Counted from the first letter of the stretch, positions 1-11,495 are shown. The stretch: DNA of 64,000 bases from Ariolimax columbianus (GCA_036924085.1 JAVGWX010000009.1:65358436-65422435); one strand, 5' to 3'. Made by a program: numbers and translations. The notes: a model not told the origin generated them from the sequence alone.

Positions 1-170
<170 letters not shown>

Positions 171-175
171 AAAGC

Positions 176-640
176 CACATTATTCTGATCATGTGTCCGT
201 TTCGGATGTGTCAAGTGTAAAAATAACTGAAAGTAAAGGTCTATATAACGTCTTGTAGTATATTCGAAATTACTGTTAGACCCATATTGTTCGTGATCAA
301 CGGCACAATATGGGTGATATGGTCAACATCACGCCAGCCCAGCCGCCTTGACTTTACCTTTTTTTCTGGTACGCAATTTTGTAAGACTGGGTTGACCCCC
401 GAGCTTCACGAATGGAAACATCCCGGACTAACTGGGGGGAGGGGGGGGGGGGGGGAGGGCGAAACCCGATCGCTCGGCTGGAAAGGCAGTTCACTAGCCG
501 CTGTGCTTCCTCAGTTCCTAGACCTAAATACGTAGGTAGTGTAACACTTTGTGACAGAATATAAATATATGAATACAATATGATCTACATACATATTGGA
601 TTGTCTTAGATGTTGATACAGTGATGTGTGTGATATGTAG
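176..640. other. Unassigned spacer with a poly-G tract
   Basis: This is mostly unique sequence in which I see no gene. A nearly pure G run lies at about 426-457, interrupted by single A residues. The open frames on both strands across it are short and match no family I recognise. Confidence 0.6.
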
Positions 641-659
641 TTGGGAATAGGTGTTAGGT

Positions 660-739
660 TTTCGTATGCATGTGTGTGTGTGTGTGTGTGAGAGAGCGAG
701 TGTGTGTCTATGTGTGTGTGTGTGTGTGAGAGCGAGTGT

Positions 740-771
<32 letters not shown>

Positions 772-920
772 CTGTGTGTGTGTGTGAGAGAGCGAGTGTG
801 TGTCTGTGTGTGTGTGTGAGAGAGCGAGTGTGTGTCTGTGTGTGTGTGTGTGAGCGAGTGTGTGTATGTGTGTGTGAGTGGATTAACGTGTGTGAATGTG
901 CGTGCGTGCGTCCGTCCTTG
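660..920. repeat. (TG)n microsatellite with AGAGCGAG interruptions
   Basis: TG dinucleotides are broken at intervals by GAGAGCGAG blocks. The long Cys/Val-rich frame that results is an artefact of the repeat. Confidence 0.95.
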
Positions 921-1460
921 TCTCTCTGTGTGTCTGTGTTTGAGCGAGGGGTGTGTGTTCGAGTATATGGGAACGAGTGTGTGTGTCCGTGCGTCTGTCC
1001 GTCCGTCTGTGTCTCTGTGTGTATGAGTCTGTCAGCGAGGGTACGGTGGTGTGTGTGTTCGAGTATATGGGAACGAGTGTGTGTGTCCGTGCGTCTGTCC
1101 GTCCGTCTGTGTCTCTGTGTGTATGAGTCTGTCAGCGAGGGTACGGTGGTGTGTGTGAGCGAGTGTTTTGGAACGAGTGTGTGTGTCCGTGCGTCTGTCC
1201 GTCCGTCCGTGTCTCTGTGTGTATGAGTCTGTCAGCGAGGGTACGGTGGTGTGTGTGAGCGAGTGTATGGGAACGAGTGTGTGTGTCCGTGCGTCTGTCT
1301 GTGTCTCTGTGTGTATGAGTCTGTCAGCGAGGGTACGGTGGTGTGTGTGAGCGAGTGTTTTGGAACGAGTGTGTGTGTCCGTGCGTCTGTCCGTCCGTCC
1401 GTGTCTCTGTGTGTATGAGTCTGTCAGCGAGGGTACGGTGGTGTGTGTGAGCGAGTGTAT
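921..1460. repeat. 100-bp minisatellite, TG-rich, about 5 copies
   Basis: The block beginning gtatgagtctgtcagcgagg recurs at 1021, 1121, 1221, 1313 and 1413, giving periods of 100, 100, 92 and 100 bp. The 92-bp unit has lost two CCGT units. It is a second-order repeat built on the TG/CCGT simple repeat beside it. Confidence 0.9.
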
Positions 1461-1466
1461 GGGAGC

Positions 1467-1500
<34 letters not shown>

Positions 1501-1590
1501 GTGTCTGTTAGCGTGTCTGTTAGCGTGTGTGTGTGAGTGTCTGTGTGAGAGTGTATGTGTGTTTGGGGGGGTGGTGTGTGTGAGAGAGAA
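1461..1590. repeat. (TG)n tail with GTGTCTGTTAGC units
   Basis: Simple TG repeat continues from the 100-bp array, with two GTGTCTGTTAGC units and a short G run at 1564-1570. Confidence 0.85.
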
Positions 1591-1759
1591 AGTCTTTTGA
1601 ACCACATGTTATAGAAATAGGCAGCGTTAACTGTCTTCAGAGATGTATTTTGCGTCAAAGGAACTATTAATATTTACTTTATGATTGGCTATTGGACAGG
1701 ATTTAAACTAGCAATCAACCAATCAAATTCTTTTCAGCTCCCAACATAGACTTCTTCAA

Positions 1760-1935
1760 CAAATACACGCCACGCGTTCAAATGTTGACCTGCAAGTATC
1801 CATTGAAGCTTACAATTTAAACAAGATGGGTTTCCAACCCCATATGCCCAACCCGAATTAGTCGTCTCTTGCAACATGCATTGACATGTTACGGTGGTTC
1901 TATTCTTTTCTCTCTGCGCTGGCCTGGTAACTAGC
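1760..1935 (+). mobile_element. SINE remnant carrying a recurrent core
   Basis: The core ATTAGTCGTCTCTTGCAACA near 1858 recurs in diverged form near 26,133, 33,112 and 41,255 and inverted near 37,600. A box-B-like GCGTTCAAATGTT lies about 80 bp upstream. The flanking 1,590-1,760 and 1,935-2,390 hold nothing I can name. Confidence 0.5.
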
Positions 1936-2399
1936 AATAGCCGTCTGCTTAATATTATCCCGTGCGGAATATTATTATAAGTTAAGATAGTTATAACAAA
2001 GATGGCTAGAACGGCCTTATGTCGTGCTACGGAGTTGTTTCAAATCGTGCCAGATAGACTTCGGAACACACTGTTGTTCGAGACAAGGAGGCGTTTTCAG
2101 ATCCGTCCATTGATTACTATTTAAAAGCAAGCATAGCCTGTTTGCCAGTTACTTTCCCGAGATGAGGGAAAAGGTTTATGCCTCAATTCCTTTAATTATG
2201 TAATTTTGCGAGTGAGTGATTAAGAACGGACGAAAAGAAATGGCGGAGGTGAAAGAGAGAATGAAGTAGCTATTAGATGGGCCATTTTTGGGAGGTTAAA
2301 TAATTGAATAGGAGTTTTGTAGAGACACAATTTTAAACGTTTTTCCCTCCCGTACCTCCTATGCGTCAGATTAGCAGAGGCCTGGCTAGAACGTTGGTG

Positions 2400-2605
2400 A
2401 CTCACGGCACAAGCACGGTGTTCATCGCCAGATCTAAATAGTTTTCAGTCCATCCAGCTGTAAATGGGTACCAATTTGTTGGTAGGGAAGGAAACAACAG
2501 CGAGGAAAGAGAACTTGTTACACCGATTTATAAAAAAAACAACTTGGGACTAGGAAAATAGAGTCCTCACACGTTTACCTCGACGGCAGTGCTTGCAATT
2601 AAACA
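2400..2605 (+). mobile_element. tRNA-derived SINE, 3' part
   Basis: The segment contains CCAGCTGTAAATGGGTACC, which recurs near 27,530 and 51,163 and inverted near 10,100. It ends in a GACGGCAG block also seen at 27,643. The tRNA-like head is missing or too diverged to see. Confidence 0.6.
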
Positions 2606-2736
2606 GCCTTTATCTCATGCTGCATGTCAAATACCCATCTACACATACTGAGATGTTCTTAACATATTAATAAATAAGGAGCTGGTTGCCGAACCTATAG
2701 GATACTGGTCACTTGAATGTTAGGAATAATCAGGGC

Positions 2737-3065
2737 TTGACAGAAGCGCTCGTCTGCTTCTCTGATGATTGCTTGACAGAAGCGCTCGTCTGCTTCTCTG
2801 ATGATTGCTTGACAGAAGCGCTCGTCTGCTTCTCTGATGATTGCTTGACAGAAGCGCTCGTCTGCTTCTCTGATGATTGCTTGACAGAAGCGCTCGTCTG
2901 CTTCTCTGATGATTGCTTGACAGAAGCGCTCGTCTGCTTCTCTGATGATTGCTTGACAGAAACGCTCGTCTGCTTCTCTGATGATTGCTTGACAGAAGCG
3001 CTCGTCTGCTTCTCTGATGATTGCTTGACAGAAGCGCTCGTATGCTTCTCTGATGATTGCTTGAC
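2737..3065. repeat. 36-bp minisatellite, 9 copies
   Basis: Units starting ttgacagaagcgctcgtctg repeat every 36 bp with only two or three substitutions. The period is a multiple of three and the unit has no stop in two frames, so both strands show false open frames (a 12-residue repeat). The low divergence suggests recent expansion. Confidence 0.95.
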
Positions 3066-3308
3066 AAGTAAAAGAACAACAGTATTTAATCGTTAAATAC
3101 GTCTTTAGTCGTTATTATATAACGACTCTCGCAGGATTGTTAATTATATTGTGGCTTTAAATAGATAGTACATAAGCTAGTGTTTGATGGTGAATCTAAA
3201 TGGACCTCCACTTCCATCATTTAAACCTACTAAAGCCATCGATAAATATTATTTTGGCTAAAAGAACCAAGCATGTTCAAGAGCACAAACGCCATACAAT
3301 AACTTGGT

Positions 3309-3310
<2 letters not shown>

Positions 3311-3340
<30 letters not shown>

Positions 3341-3341
3341 C
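3311..3341. repeat. T9-G22 homopolymer junction
   Basis: A T run is followed directly by about 22 G. It is one of several G or C homopolymers in the window. Confidence 0.9.
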
Positions 3342-3348
3342 ATTCATT

Positions 3349-3575
3349 GGAGATGTGTACAATAGCCAGGTGTATTATTGCATACGTTGAAGATGTGTGC
3401 AAATGCCAGGTGTATCATTCCATACGTTTGAGATGTGTACAATAGCCAGGTGTATTATTGTATACGTTGGAGATGTGTACAACAGCCAGGAGTGTTATTC
3501 CATACGTATGATATGTGTACAATAGGCAGATGTGTTATTCCATACGTTGGAGATGTGTACAATAGCAAGGTGGCT
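3349..3575. repeat. 40-bp minisatellite, about 5.7 copies
   Basis: Units starting ggagatgtgtacaatagcca begin at 3349, 3389, 3429, 3469, 3509 and 3549. Divergence between copies is moderate. Confidence 0.92.
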
Positions 3576-3607
3576 AATGGCAACAACTTTACACTTCGTC
3601 ATACTAA

Positions 3608-3660
3608 ATAAGCGTTTCTCAACCGGGATTCACCGGATCCCTATAGTTTCGCGAGAAATC
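3608..3660 (+). mobile_element. Possible hAT-type transposon end
   Basis: The sequence agcgtttctcaaccgggatt resembles the CAGNGNTTCTCAANC terminal repeats of many hAT elements (family knowledge). It is followed directly by the 22-bp array. No transposase or second end is visible. Confidence 0.35.
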
Positions 3661-4303
3661 TCTAGGGATTCCGCGAGAAATATCTAGGGGTTCCGCGAGA
3701 AATATCTAGATGTTCCGCGAGAAATATCTAGAAGATCCGCGAGAAATATCTAGATGTTCCGCGACAAATCTCTAGGGGTTCCGCGAGAAATCTCTAGGGG
3801 TTCCGCGAGAAATATCTAGATATTCCGCGACAAATTTTTAAGGGTTCCACGAGAAATCTCTATGGGTTCCGCGACAAATCTCTAGGGGTTCCGCGATAAA
3901 TCACTAGGGGTTCCATGAGAAATATCTAGGGGTTCCGCGAGAAATGTCTAGGGGTTCCGCGAGAAATATCTAGGGGTTCCGTGAGAAATATCTAGGGGTT
4001 CCGCGAGAAATCTGTAGATGTTCCGCGAGAAATGTCTAGGGGTTCCGCGAGAAATCTGTAGATGTTCCGCGAGAAAGGTCTAGGGGTTCCGTGAGAAATA
4101 TCTAGGGGTTCCGCGAGAAATCTGTAGATGTTCCGCGAGAAATGTCTAGGGGTTCCGTGAGAAATATCTAGGGGTTCCGCGAGAAATGTCTAGGGGTTCC
4201 GCGAGAAATGTCTAGGGGTTCCGCGAGAAATGTCTAGGGGTTCCGTGAGAAATATCTAGGGGTTCCGCGAGAAATATCTAGGGGTTCCGCGAGAAATGTC
4301 TAG
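3640..4303. repeat. 22-bp minisatellite, about 30 copies
   Basis: The unit ggggttccgcgagaaatatc plus two bases repeats at 22 bp. Substitutions cluster at a few positions (ATATCTA, TGTCTA, CTGTAGA, CGTGAG variants). It abuts a hAT-like terminus, which may have supplied the first unit. Confidence 0.95.
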
Positions 4304-4559
4304 TTGTCAACCTGTTATACCATTTAGAAGTATCATTGCAGATGGATTGAGTATTTGTGTACCAAGAGACAAGTACAGGTTTCACATTAGAAAAGTGCAT
4401 TTATTATCTAAATTGGCTTCATCAATAACATTTCCTTGACACATATATTTGTTCATGTGACATTTGACTTTTTGTAATCTCCAACGTGGCCAATACACAG
4501 TTCAGACATTGTAATAGTTATTTTCTGTTTTGTTCTGTCTATATGTGTTATATGTGCTA

Positions 4560-4692
4560 TTGGTTGTTATGGTATATAGGCTATTGGTTATTATGGTATA
4601 TAGACTATTGGTTGTTATGGTATATAGGCTATTGATTGTTATGGTATATAGGCTTTTGGTTATTATACTATATAGGCTATTGGTTATTTATG
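4560..4692. repeat. 24-bp minisatellite, about 5.5 copies
   Basis: Units starting ttggttgttatggtatatag repeat at 24 bp. The surrounding 4,304-4,560 and 4,692-4,920 show no recognisable gene. Confidence 0.9.
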
Positions 4693-4920
4693 TTTATTCT
4701 GTATGTGTTTGCAAACATGGGGTTAATGTGAGGTTTCATAAACGGGCAGTAGGATTTCTTTCAGTAAATATTGTTGCTGTGGTGTATGTCAATAAACTTG
4801 ATAAAAACGCCACGCTTATTTGCTTAAATTATCTAAAACAAACAATATATGATGTTCTGCTTATGAACTTGGGGTTTATAAAATAGAAAGAAAGATATTA
4901 AGAATGATTATTTATACCTT

Positions 4921-5050
4921 TCCCCGGGTGGTTTGTTAAAAGCAGCTATAGATGGCGCCTAACTGACTGCGGGCCTACTTAGCTCTAGTGTTTGAGTCTT
5001 TTTAAGATGGACTCGCACATCTGTACAAACCACCCCACTAAGAAACTGGT
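4921..5050 (+). mobile_element. Dispersed repeat with GGCGCCTAAC motif (fragment)
   Basis: The motifs GGTGGTTTGTTA, ATGGCGCCTAACTGACTGCG and GACTCGCACAT occur in the same order near 37,650-37,745 and inverted near 41,130-41,220. A shorter match lies near 10,710. This is a fragment of a SINE-like family. The following 5,050-5,750 holds no identified gene, only short CAT-rich simple sequence near 5,440 and 5,635. Confidence 0.6.
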
Positions 5051-5753
5051 TGTATACAGACTTTGTAGAGTCTTCTAAACCAAGTATAAAGACGTTAAGT
5101 TAAGTTAAGATAAAAAATAATGTGTATGTATGGGTTTCCTGAGATATCAATTCTATTCCAAGGGTTCGGCAAAAGTTAAAATTGTCTACACATAAGCACG
5201 TACGTACTACTCCTGAAAGATGTGCGACTTCCAAGTCATATTGAATGAGCCAAAAAGGCGGAAGAAGATGAACTTCTGTTGTGGGCTGCGCTTGGAAGGA
5301 ATAAACACCAATACTAACCTGTCATATCAGGCTGGAGACATAATTGACTACATGAAAAACAACTCTTCAGAAAGGTTAGAGTCAGAACAACATTTGGACA
5401 ACAGGGGAGAAGGAAGCAATTCTGAAAATATAACATCTATCATCAGCATCAGCATCATCATCAGATGTCGTTAGAGCTATCAATATTCACCCGTGCGCCA
5501 TCTATGAGGCTGTAGATATTTTCAAACCATGGTTCTGTAGTGTTTCAATTAAAACGCCCTTCCTTCTTTGTCAAAACCATAGTTAGACAACAGGAGAGAA
5601 GGAAATAATTCTGAAAATACTGCAGCTATCAGCATCACCATCATCATCATCATTATCATCTTCATTATCATATGACATTTACCTCTTTCACACCCTCTCA
5701 CAAATCAAATACTCTTACCTCTTTCACGCCCTTTCTCAAGAGGGGCAAGTTAC

Positions 5754-7652
5754 TTGAGGGTTCGAAACATGGTTATGGGATCAGATGATTGCCTGTTGAA
5801 CTTCACTGCTCTGTACGGACCACCAAATAGAGACCTATCGCTCTCGAGTATGGAGGTCAGAGACTCCAACTGCATAGTAGTTGGAGATTTCAACAGCCAC
5901 TCGGAGAGATGGGGATACTCTGACATAGACAGCATAGGTGACGAAGTGGAAGATTGGGAGATAGATGCAAATCTCTCCCTAATCAATAGGCCGGAGGATA
6001 GCCCTAGCTTCTATTCAAGAACATGGCATACCACCTCGACTCCAGATTTGGCCTTCTCCACACAGGACATACACCATAAAATAGACCGCCAGGTGCTAAA
6101 CCAACTGGCAGGTAGCGACCACAGGCCGATCAGGCTAACCATTGACATGGAAGTAGGCCCACAGGAAACAAAACCGCTCCCACGTTGGAATTACAAACGA
6201 GCCGACTGGGACAGATTTGCAATCCTAACAGATGGGCTGTGTGAAACCATCAACACACGAAACACCAAAATGAAACCCATGGTAGAGAGCCTAAGCAAGG
6301 CAATAATGCAAGCCGCCACTGAAACCATCCCAAGAGGAGCTAGGAAAAACTATAAGCCCTACTGGAATGATGAGTTGCAGAAAGTGGAAGATGCAGTAAC
6401 AAATGCTAGAAACATGGCAGAGCGAGAAAAATCCATGGAGGCAAACATCGCCCTCAAAGCCGCCGCGGCGAAGTACAAATACACTCTAAAGCAAACAGCA
6501 AGAGAAAGCTGGAAAAATAAAACGGAAAGTCTAAACCTGGACAAAGACGGGAACAAGCTATGGAAGCTAGTCAGAGCCATGAACGACGAAACCCCGTCAA
6601 ATAAACAAATTACTATCAAGCAGGGCGAGAACTTGATCACAGGTAAGAAAGCCGCAAACGCCTTTGTCGATCACTATGCCAGAGCAAACCACATCGAGGT
6701 CCCTGCAGATAAGCATACAGACATTAGCGAAGAGCTAAAGGGACACGAAAACATGAATACGGCTCCTGAAGAGCACATGATGGCCAAACTAACAATGCGC
6801 GAAATGGAAGAGGCTATGAGAACACTAAAGAAAAGGAAATCTCTCGGAAAAGACGGGATAACAAACGAAATGCTGATGGGGCTGGGCCAAACAGCGAAGA
6901 AGAAACTGCTATCTGTCCTGAACCAAAGCTGGAAAAGGGGAATTGTACCACAGGCATGGAAAGACGCAATACTGGTACCAGTACCAAAAACAGGAAAGGA
7001 CAAAACAGATCCAAATGGATACAGGCCCATAAGCCTACTGAGCTGTGTCGGCAAGCTGATGGAACGGATGATAAACACCAGACTGATGTGGCATCTGGAA
7101 GAAAAACGAATACTAATTCCACAGCAAGCCGGCTTTAGACAGCTCAGATCCACTGAGGACCAGGTCATCCTCATAGCCCAGGAGATAGAAGATGCCTACC
7201 AGGCACAGAAACACACAGTAGCTGTTTGGGTGGATCTGGAAAAGGCATTTGACAAAGTCTGGAAAGATGGACTTAGAGTCAAGTTAAGAAGAAGTGATGT
7301 CTGTGGGAAGATGTACAAGTGGATCAACCACTACCTCAAACAAAGAACCGCCAGAGTCCAAGTACAAGGGCAGATGAGCAAAAAGGTGACACTTGAGCAG
7401 GGAGTACCCCAAGGGGGAGTATTATCACCCACACTCTTCCTGGTATATATAAACGATATTACAGAGAATATACCAAGAAGAGTCCATAGCTCAATGTTTG
7501 CAGACGATCTGGCTATGTGGACCTCTGAAAAGAATCTCACCATAGCAAGAAATCGGATGCAGACGGCCCTAACATCTCTGGAAGAGTGGGCGAACTCATG
7601 GCTGGTCAAAATAAACGAGGAGAAAACCACATGCACAATATTATCGCTTTAA
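5754..7652 (+). pseudogene. LINE endonuclease remnant + reverse transcriptase (first half of broken ORF)
   Basis: The frame has no ATG start: its first codon is TTG and it simply begins where the element is truncated. Residues about 15-130 are the end of an APE endonuclease, with GDFNSHS at 44-50 and SDHRP at 121-125. The reverse transcriptase follows. Its landmarks are GKDGI in the finger region, GYRPISLL, the motif A block VDLEKAFD at about 493-500, the motif B block QGVPQGGVLSP at about 549-559 and the catalytic FADD at 582-585. The frame ends at a TAA just after the thumb-proximal region. Sequence beyond the stop continues in the same frame with the expected YLGVTFD block, so the break is a single nonsense change and not a frameshift. 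The role is target-primed reverse transcription at the nick made by the endonuclease. Confidence 0.88.
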
Positions 7653-9179
7653 TTAAAACCCCAAAGTACCAAATTAAGTCTAAATGGCAAAATCCTGCAG
7701 CCAAACGACAACCCAACCTATCTGGGAGTCACATTTGATCGGCGCATGACATGGAAAAGTCAGATTGAGAGAAACCGAATGAAAGCCAGAGAAAGAATGG
7801 CAATCATGAGGAAACTTGCTGGCACAAGCTGGGGAGCAGACGAAGGCATATTAAAGAAACTGTACACTGGAAGAGTGAGACCAGTTCTCGAGTATGGCAT
7901 TGCGGCATGGACAACAGCAGCGAAGGCGAACTTCGTTAAAGTTAACAAACTTCAAAACCAAGCCATGAGAATATTAACAGGTGGCATGAAGTCAACGCCA
8001 ATTGTAGAACTTGAAAAGATTACAAAACTGCAATCCATGACCGATAGAAGAGACTGCAGAGCCCAGCTGCAGTCAGAGAAACTCCCAAGACTGACCGACC
8101 ATCCAATGCACCAGAGACTAAACAATTTGGGAAATGGGAAACTAAAGCGGAGAAACTTTGCAGAAATAGCCAAAGCAAAGATGCACGAAGATCCCATAAA
8201 CGCACTAACAACACCAAAACCCATCACTACTGTACGAAAACCTACCTGGAGGCAGGATATATTTCCAGAGGTGGTAGAAAATATACCAGGTATTGGAAAC
8301 AAAAACTGTCAGACTGAAAAAGAAAGGAGAGACACTACCCTAAGCTTCATAACGAAAAGCTACCCAAGCATGGACTGGACCCATGCATACACCGACGGTT
8401 CTGTAACAAATACAACACAGAACGGAGGGGCAGGAGCATTCCTGAACCTACCAAATGGCAGAAAAATAACACAGTCATTCGCTACTGGTAAGTACACAAG
8501 CAATTTCAGAGCGGAGGCAGAGGCACTGAGGGCGGCAGTGGAAGAAATGGTGACACACAGTGAAAATGATAGCCATATAGTCCTGCTGACAGATGCGCTC
8601 GCCGTAGTCACAGCGCTAAAAAGCCAGAAAAACACTGAGCTTAATGACTTAAGAGCAGCACTCTGCAAACTGTGCCAGCAGTCCGCACCAAAAAGGGTAG
8701 TGGTACAGTGGGTTCCGTCACACTGCAACATCCAAGGCAACGAGGAGGCAGACAGACTGGCAAAAGAAGGTGCAAGACTACCACAAACAGATACCAGTAT
8801 GACGTACGAAGAGTCAAAACGGCTTATCAAAGCCAGATACATGACCAAATGGGAAACCGATCATACTGGTTACACCAAAAACGATGCCTATTACCAGTTG
8901 AACCGAAGAGAGCAGGTCGTTGTCTTCAGACTTCGCACTGGCCACAACAGACTGAGGTACCACCTATTCAACAAATTGAAGATAGGGTGTACCGACGAAT
9001 GCCCGTGCGGTACCGGTAAAATGACCGCTGAACATCTGCTGCAGAACTGCCCGACATACGAGGATCAGAGAGAGCAGATGTGGCCATTACCAGTGGAACT
9101 GCAAGACAAGCTCTATGGCAGTGGCGACAGGCTCAGGATGACCGCCGCTTTTTTCGAAAAAATAATGGTTACTGTCTGA
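7653..9179 (+). pseudogene. LINE thumb + RNase H + Cys/His tail (second half of broken ORF)
   Basis: This half is in the same frame as the upstream part, and its first internal ATG is at 7,746. After the thumb region, counted from that ATG, an RNase H fold is visible with its acidic residues in place: YTDGS (D about 217), FRAEAEAL (E about 257), LTDALA (D about 283) and PSHCNIQGNEEAD around 325-340. Its known role is to remove RNA from the RNA-DNA hybrid during second-strand synthesis. The last 65 residues hold a Cys/His cluster (CTDECPCG, then EHLLQNCP), typical of LINE C-termini and probably nucleic-acid binding. The ORF ends 12 bp before the (GAA)n tail. Lacking its own start, this half is unlikely to be translated alone. 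Confidence 0.88.
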
Positions 9180-9216
9180 CTGCGTACGCAGAAGAAGAAG
9201 AAGAAGAACTTCACTG

Positions 9217-9932
9217 CATATAGTCTCCACTACATTTGGTCTCCACTTCATATAGTCTCCACTGCTAATAGTCTCCACTGCTAATAGTCTCCACTGCATA
9301 TAGTCTCCACTACATATAGTCTCCACTGCATATAGTCTCCACTGCTAATAGTCTCCACTGCATATAGTCTCCACTGCATATAGTCTCCACTACATATAGT
9401 CTCCACTAAATATAGTCTCCACTGCATATAGTCTCCACTGCTAATAGTCTCCACTGCAGATAGTCTCCACTACATATAGTCTCCACTACATATAGTCTCC
9501 ACTGCTAATAGTCTCCACTGCATATAGTCTCCACTGCATATAGTCTCCACTGCTAATAGTCTCTACTGCATATAGTCTCCACTACATATAGTCTCCACTG
9601 CATATAGTCTCCACTGCATATAGTCTCCACTGCTAATAGTCTCCACTGCATATAGTCTCCACTGCATATAGTCTCCACTGCTAATAGTATCTACTGCATA
9701 TAGTCTCCACTACAAATAGTCTCCACTGCATATAGTCTGCACTGCTAATAGTCTCCACTGCATATAGTCTCCACTGCATATAGTCTCCACTGCTAATAGT
9801 CTCTACTGCATATAGTCTCCACTACATATAGTCTCCACTGCATATAGTCTTCACTGCATATAGTCTCCACTGCATATAGTCTCTACTGCATATAGTCTCC
9901 ACTACATATAGTCTCCACTACATATAGTCTCC
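9217..9932. repeat. 16-bp minisatellite, about 45 copies, abutting LINE tail
   Basis: Units of tagtctccactgcata alternate with a tagtctccactgctaa variant, with few other changes. The array begins immediately after the GAA tail of the LINE, so it either seeded at the insertion junction or was the insertion target. Confidence 0.95.
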
Positions 9933-9964
9933 ATTCACGTATAAATATACATATCCAGCAACGG

Positions 9965-10252
9965 AATAACGGTAAAGGTTAGTTTTATGCCGTCGGGGAT
10001 GAAGATTACTTCATGTAGTAAGCCGCTGACTATTTTAAGATGGAGGTGTTCAGTTCCCTTCCCTGCTCTTTTTACTTTCCCCAACTCATACGTCATGTAC
10101 CCATTCACAGCTGGGTTGACTGAATGAATGGTCGTACAAAGCAAGAACAACTGCCCTGATTTTGTTATGTCCTCTCGTGAACTCGAACCCAGGCACGATG
10201 TAATCCCAGCCTGGTAAGCCAAATCACTGCCGACTAGGCTACACACCCCACA
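9965..10252 (-). mobile_element. Full tRNA-derived SINE
   Basis: Read on the minus strand, the head carries a box A match TAGCCTAGTCGG (10,230-10,241) and a box B match GGGTTCGAGTT (10,190-10,200), spaced as in RNA polymerase III type 2 promoters. The body contains the AGCTGTGAATGGGTAC core shared with 2,450, 27,530 and 51,163. It ends near CATCCCCGACGGCA, also at 27,640. This is the most complete copy of this family here. Confidence 0.8.
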
Positions 10253-10699
10253 AATTGATTAATTTAGTCGCTATTGACACTAAGTAAAAAAGCTAACCAG
10301 GATTGTATTTAAGCAGAACAACACATCGCTACACCATGCTCAAAGTCTACAGCTAAACCTATTCCCTTTGCTGGCAGATAACAGGAGGACGTCAGTACAC
10401 ATTATTTACTACCAGAAAAACTAGCGACCCACAAAATCGTCGATCAATATCTCACATAATTATTTCTGCCTTTCAGTCTGCGTGTCCTATCTAAAGGACC
10501 TAACTGAGATTTAAGAAATGAATAATTAAACTGCAGTGTCAATAGAGTAAACCTCATTAAATAAACGCTGACTGTTATAACAAACAGCCTCCTCCAGTCG
10601 ATCGAGTGCTTGTCCTAATATCGGTATACATTTCAGTTTGAGAGTACATTTACAAAGAAACGGCTAACGTGCGAAGAAACAGGCACTGCATGATTTTCA

Positions 10700-10800
10700 C
10701 GAGTGGCATATATGGCGCCTGACAGGGTGTGGGTCTACCTTGCTCTAATTTTCACTACCACGTTTTTAAAATTGGCGATAGTAAATTCCAAGGACTACCG
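10700..10800 (+). mobile_element. Fragment of GGCGCCT dispersed repeat
   Basis: ATGGCGCCTGACAGGGTGTG followed by GGTCTACCTTGCTCTAAT matches the middle of the 37.5-kb and 41-kb copies. The rest of 10,255-10,860 is unassigned. Confidence 0.5.
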
Positions 10801-10874
10801 TCGTAACGGTTGGTAAAATGTACTGGGATTGATCTGACATGTCACCAGCCGATTTTTTGCCTGAAAAATAATAT

Positions 10875-11242
10875 CTTCTTCTTCTTCTTCGTTCGTTCTC
10901 AATATCCCACTACGAAACCCTGAAAGGGCTGAAGTAGCAAGATGTAGTCAAGAGAACGGAATGCGTTGTGTCGTAGTTTACAGCTTGGTTGCGATATTTG
11001 CACCTTTTGGTCCAACACATTCGACTTCAGCAAGTATTTTTTGAATATCGGGTTAGCATTCCCTCTTCGATCTCTTCTTCTTAGCCAGTCTGCCCTGCTG
11101 CAGCCTGTTATCCAGGATCACCGCGTGGGGGGGGGGGGGGGGTAGAAGGGTCTTGGCAGCTATGATTCGCTGGCCCTGACGCTAGCAGTCAGCTATGGGT
11201 CGCTGACCACTGCAGCCATGTGCTGCTCAGCATCTTGATCCC
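10875..11242 (-). mobile_element. GAA-tailed SINE family, copy 1 (TSD visible)
   Basis: The element is read on the minus strand with its (GAA)n tail at the left. It is flanked by the direct repeat GAAAAATAATAT at 10,863-10,874 and 11,243-11,254, a target-site duplication showing retrotransposition. It matches copies at 15.3, 17.1, 32.5, 35.8, 36.4, 40.5, 62.9 and 63.6 kb. A 15-bp poly-G insertion lies at about 11,127-11,142. I see no clear pol III boxes. Confidence 0.9.
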
Positions 11243-11261
11243 GAAAAATAATATATGACAA

Positions 11262-11320
11262 ACAAAGGAGATCACACCTTCCCACGACGTCTAACGACAC
11301 AAGTGGACAGAAGCAAGGCT
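11262..11320 (+). mobile_element. Small LINE 3'-end fragment
   Basis: CTTCCCACGACGTCTAACGA and the following ACAAGTGGACAGAA closely match the 3' end of the LINE at 39,040-39,075. The fragment abuts the 42-bp array. Confidence 0.5.
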
Positions 11321-11338
11321 TACTTTAGAAAGGACGTC

Positions 11339-11495
11339 TGACTCACCGGCAAAACCCCTCGAAACGTTAGCTAGGCCGTCTGACTCACCGGTAAAACCCC
11401 TCGAAACGTTAGCTGGGCTGTCTGACTCACCGGTAAAACCCCTCGAAACGTCAGATAGGCCGTCTGACTCACCGGTAAAACTGCTCGAAACGTCA
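11339..11495. repeat. 42-bp minisatellite, 3.7 copies
   Basis: Units starting actcaccggtaaaacccctc begin at 11,341, 11,383, 11,425 and 11,467. Confidence 0.92.

Larger units (their letters stand above)
5754..9215 (+). mobile_element. 5'-truncated I-like LINE, (GAA)n tail
   Basis: This non-LTR retrotransposon keeps the C-terminal half of an APE-type endonuclease, a complete reverse transcriptase, an RNase H domain and a Cys/His-rich C-terminus. It ends in CTGCGTACGCAG followed by (GAA)n. The domain order APE-RT-RNase H fits the I-like group (I, Nimb, Ingi and relatives). The N-terminal gag-like ORF and the first half of the endonuclease are missing, as expected for incomplete target-primed reverse transcription. 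Two shorter copies of the same family lie on the minus strand at 19,513-19,838 and 52,640-52,775. One in-frame stop at 7,650-7,652 breaks the protein, so this copy is probably dead, but it is otherwise young and intact. Confidence 0.9.

Noticed and set aside
651..1658. Cys/Val-rich and His/Thr-rich secreted-type peptides
   Set aside because: They are TG/CA microsatellite translations with no signal peptide or unique sequence.
5220..5474. 84-residue ORF as a host gene
   Set aside because: No recognisable domain, a CAT-repeat end, and no sign of splice structure that I can support.
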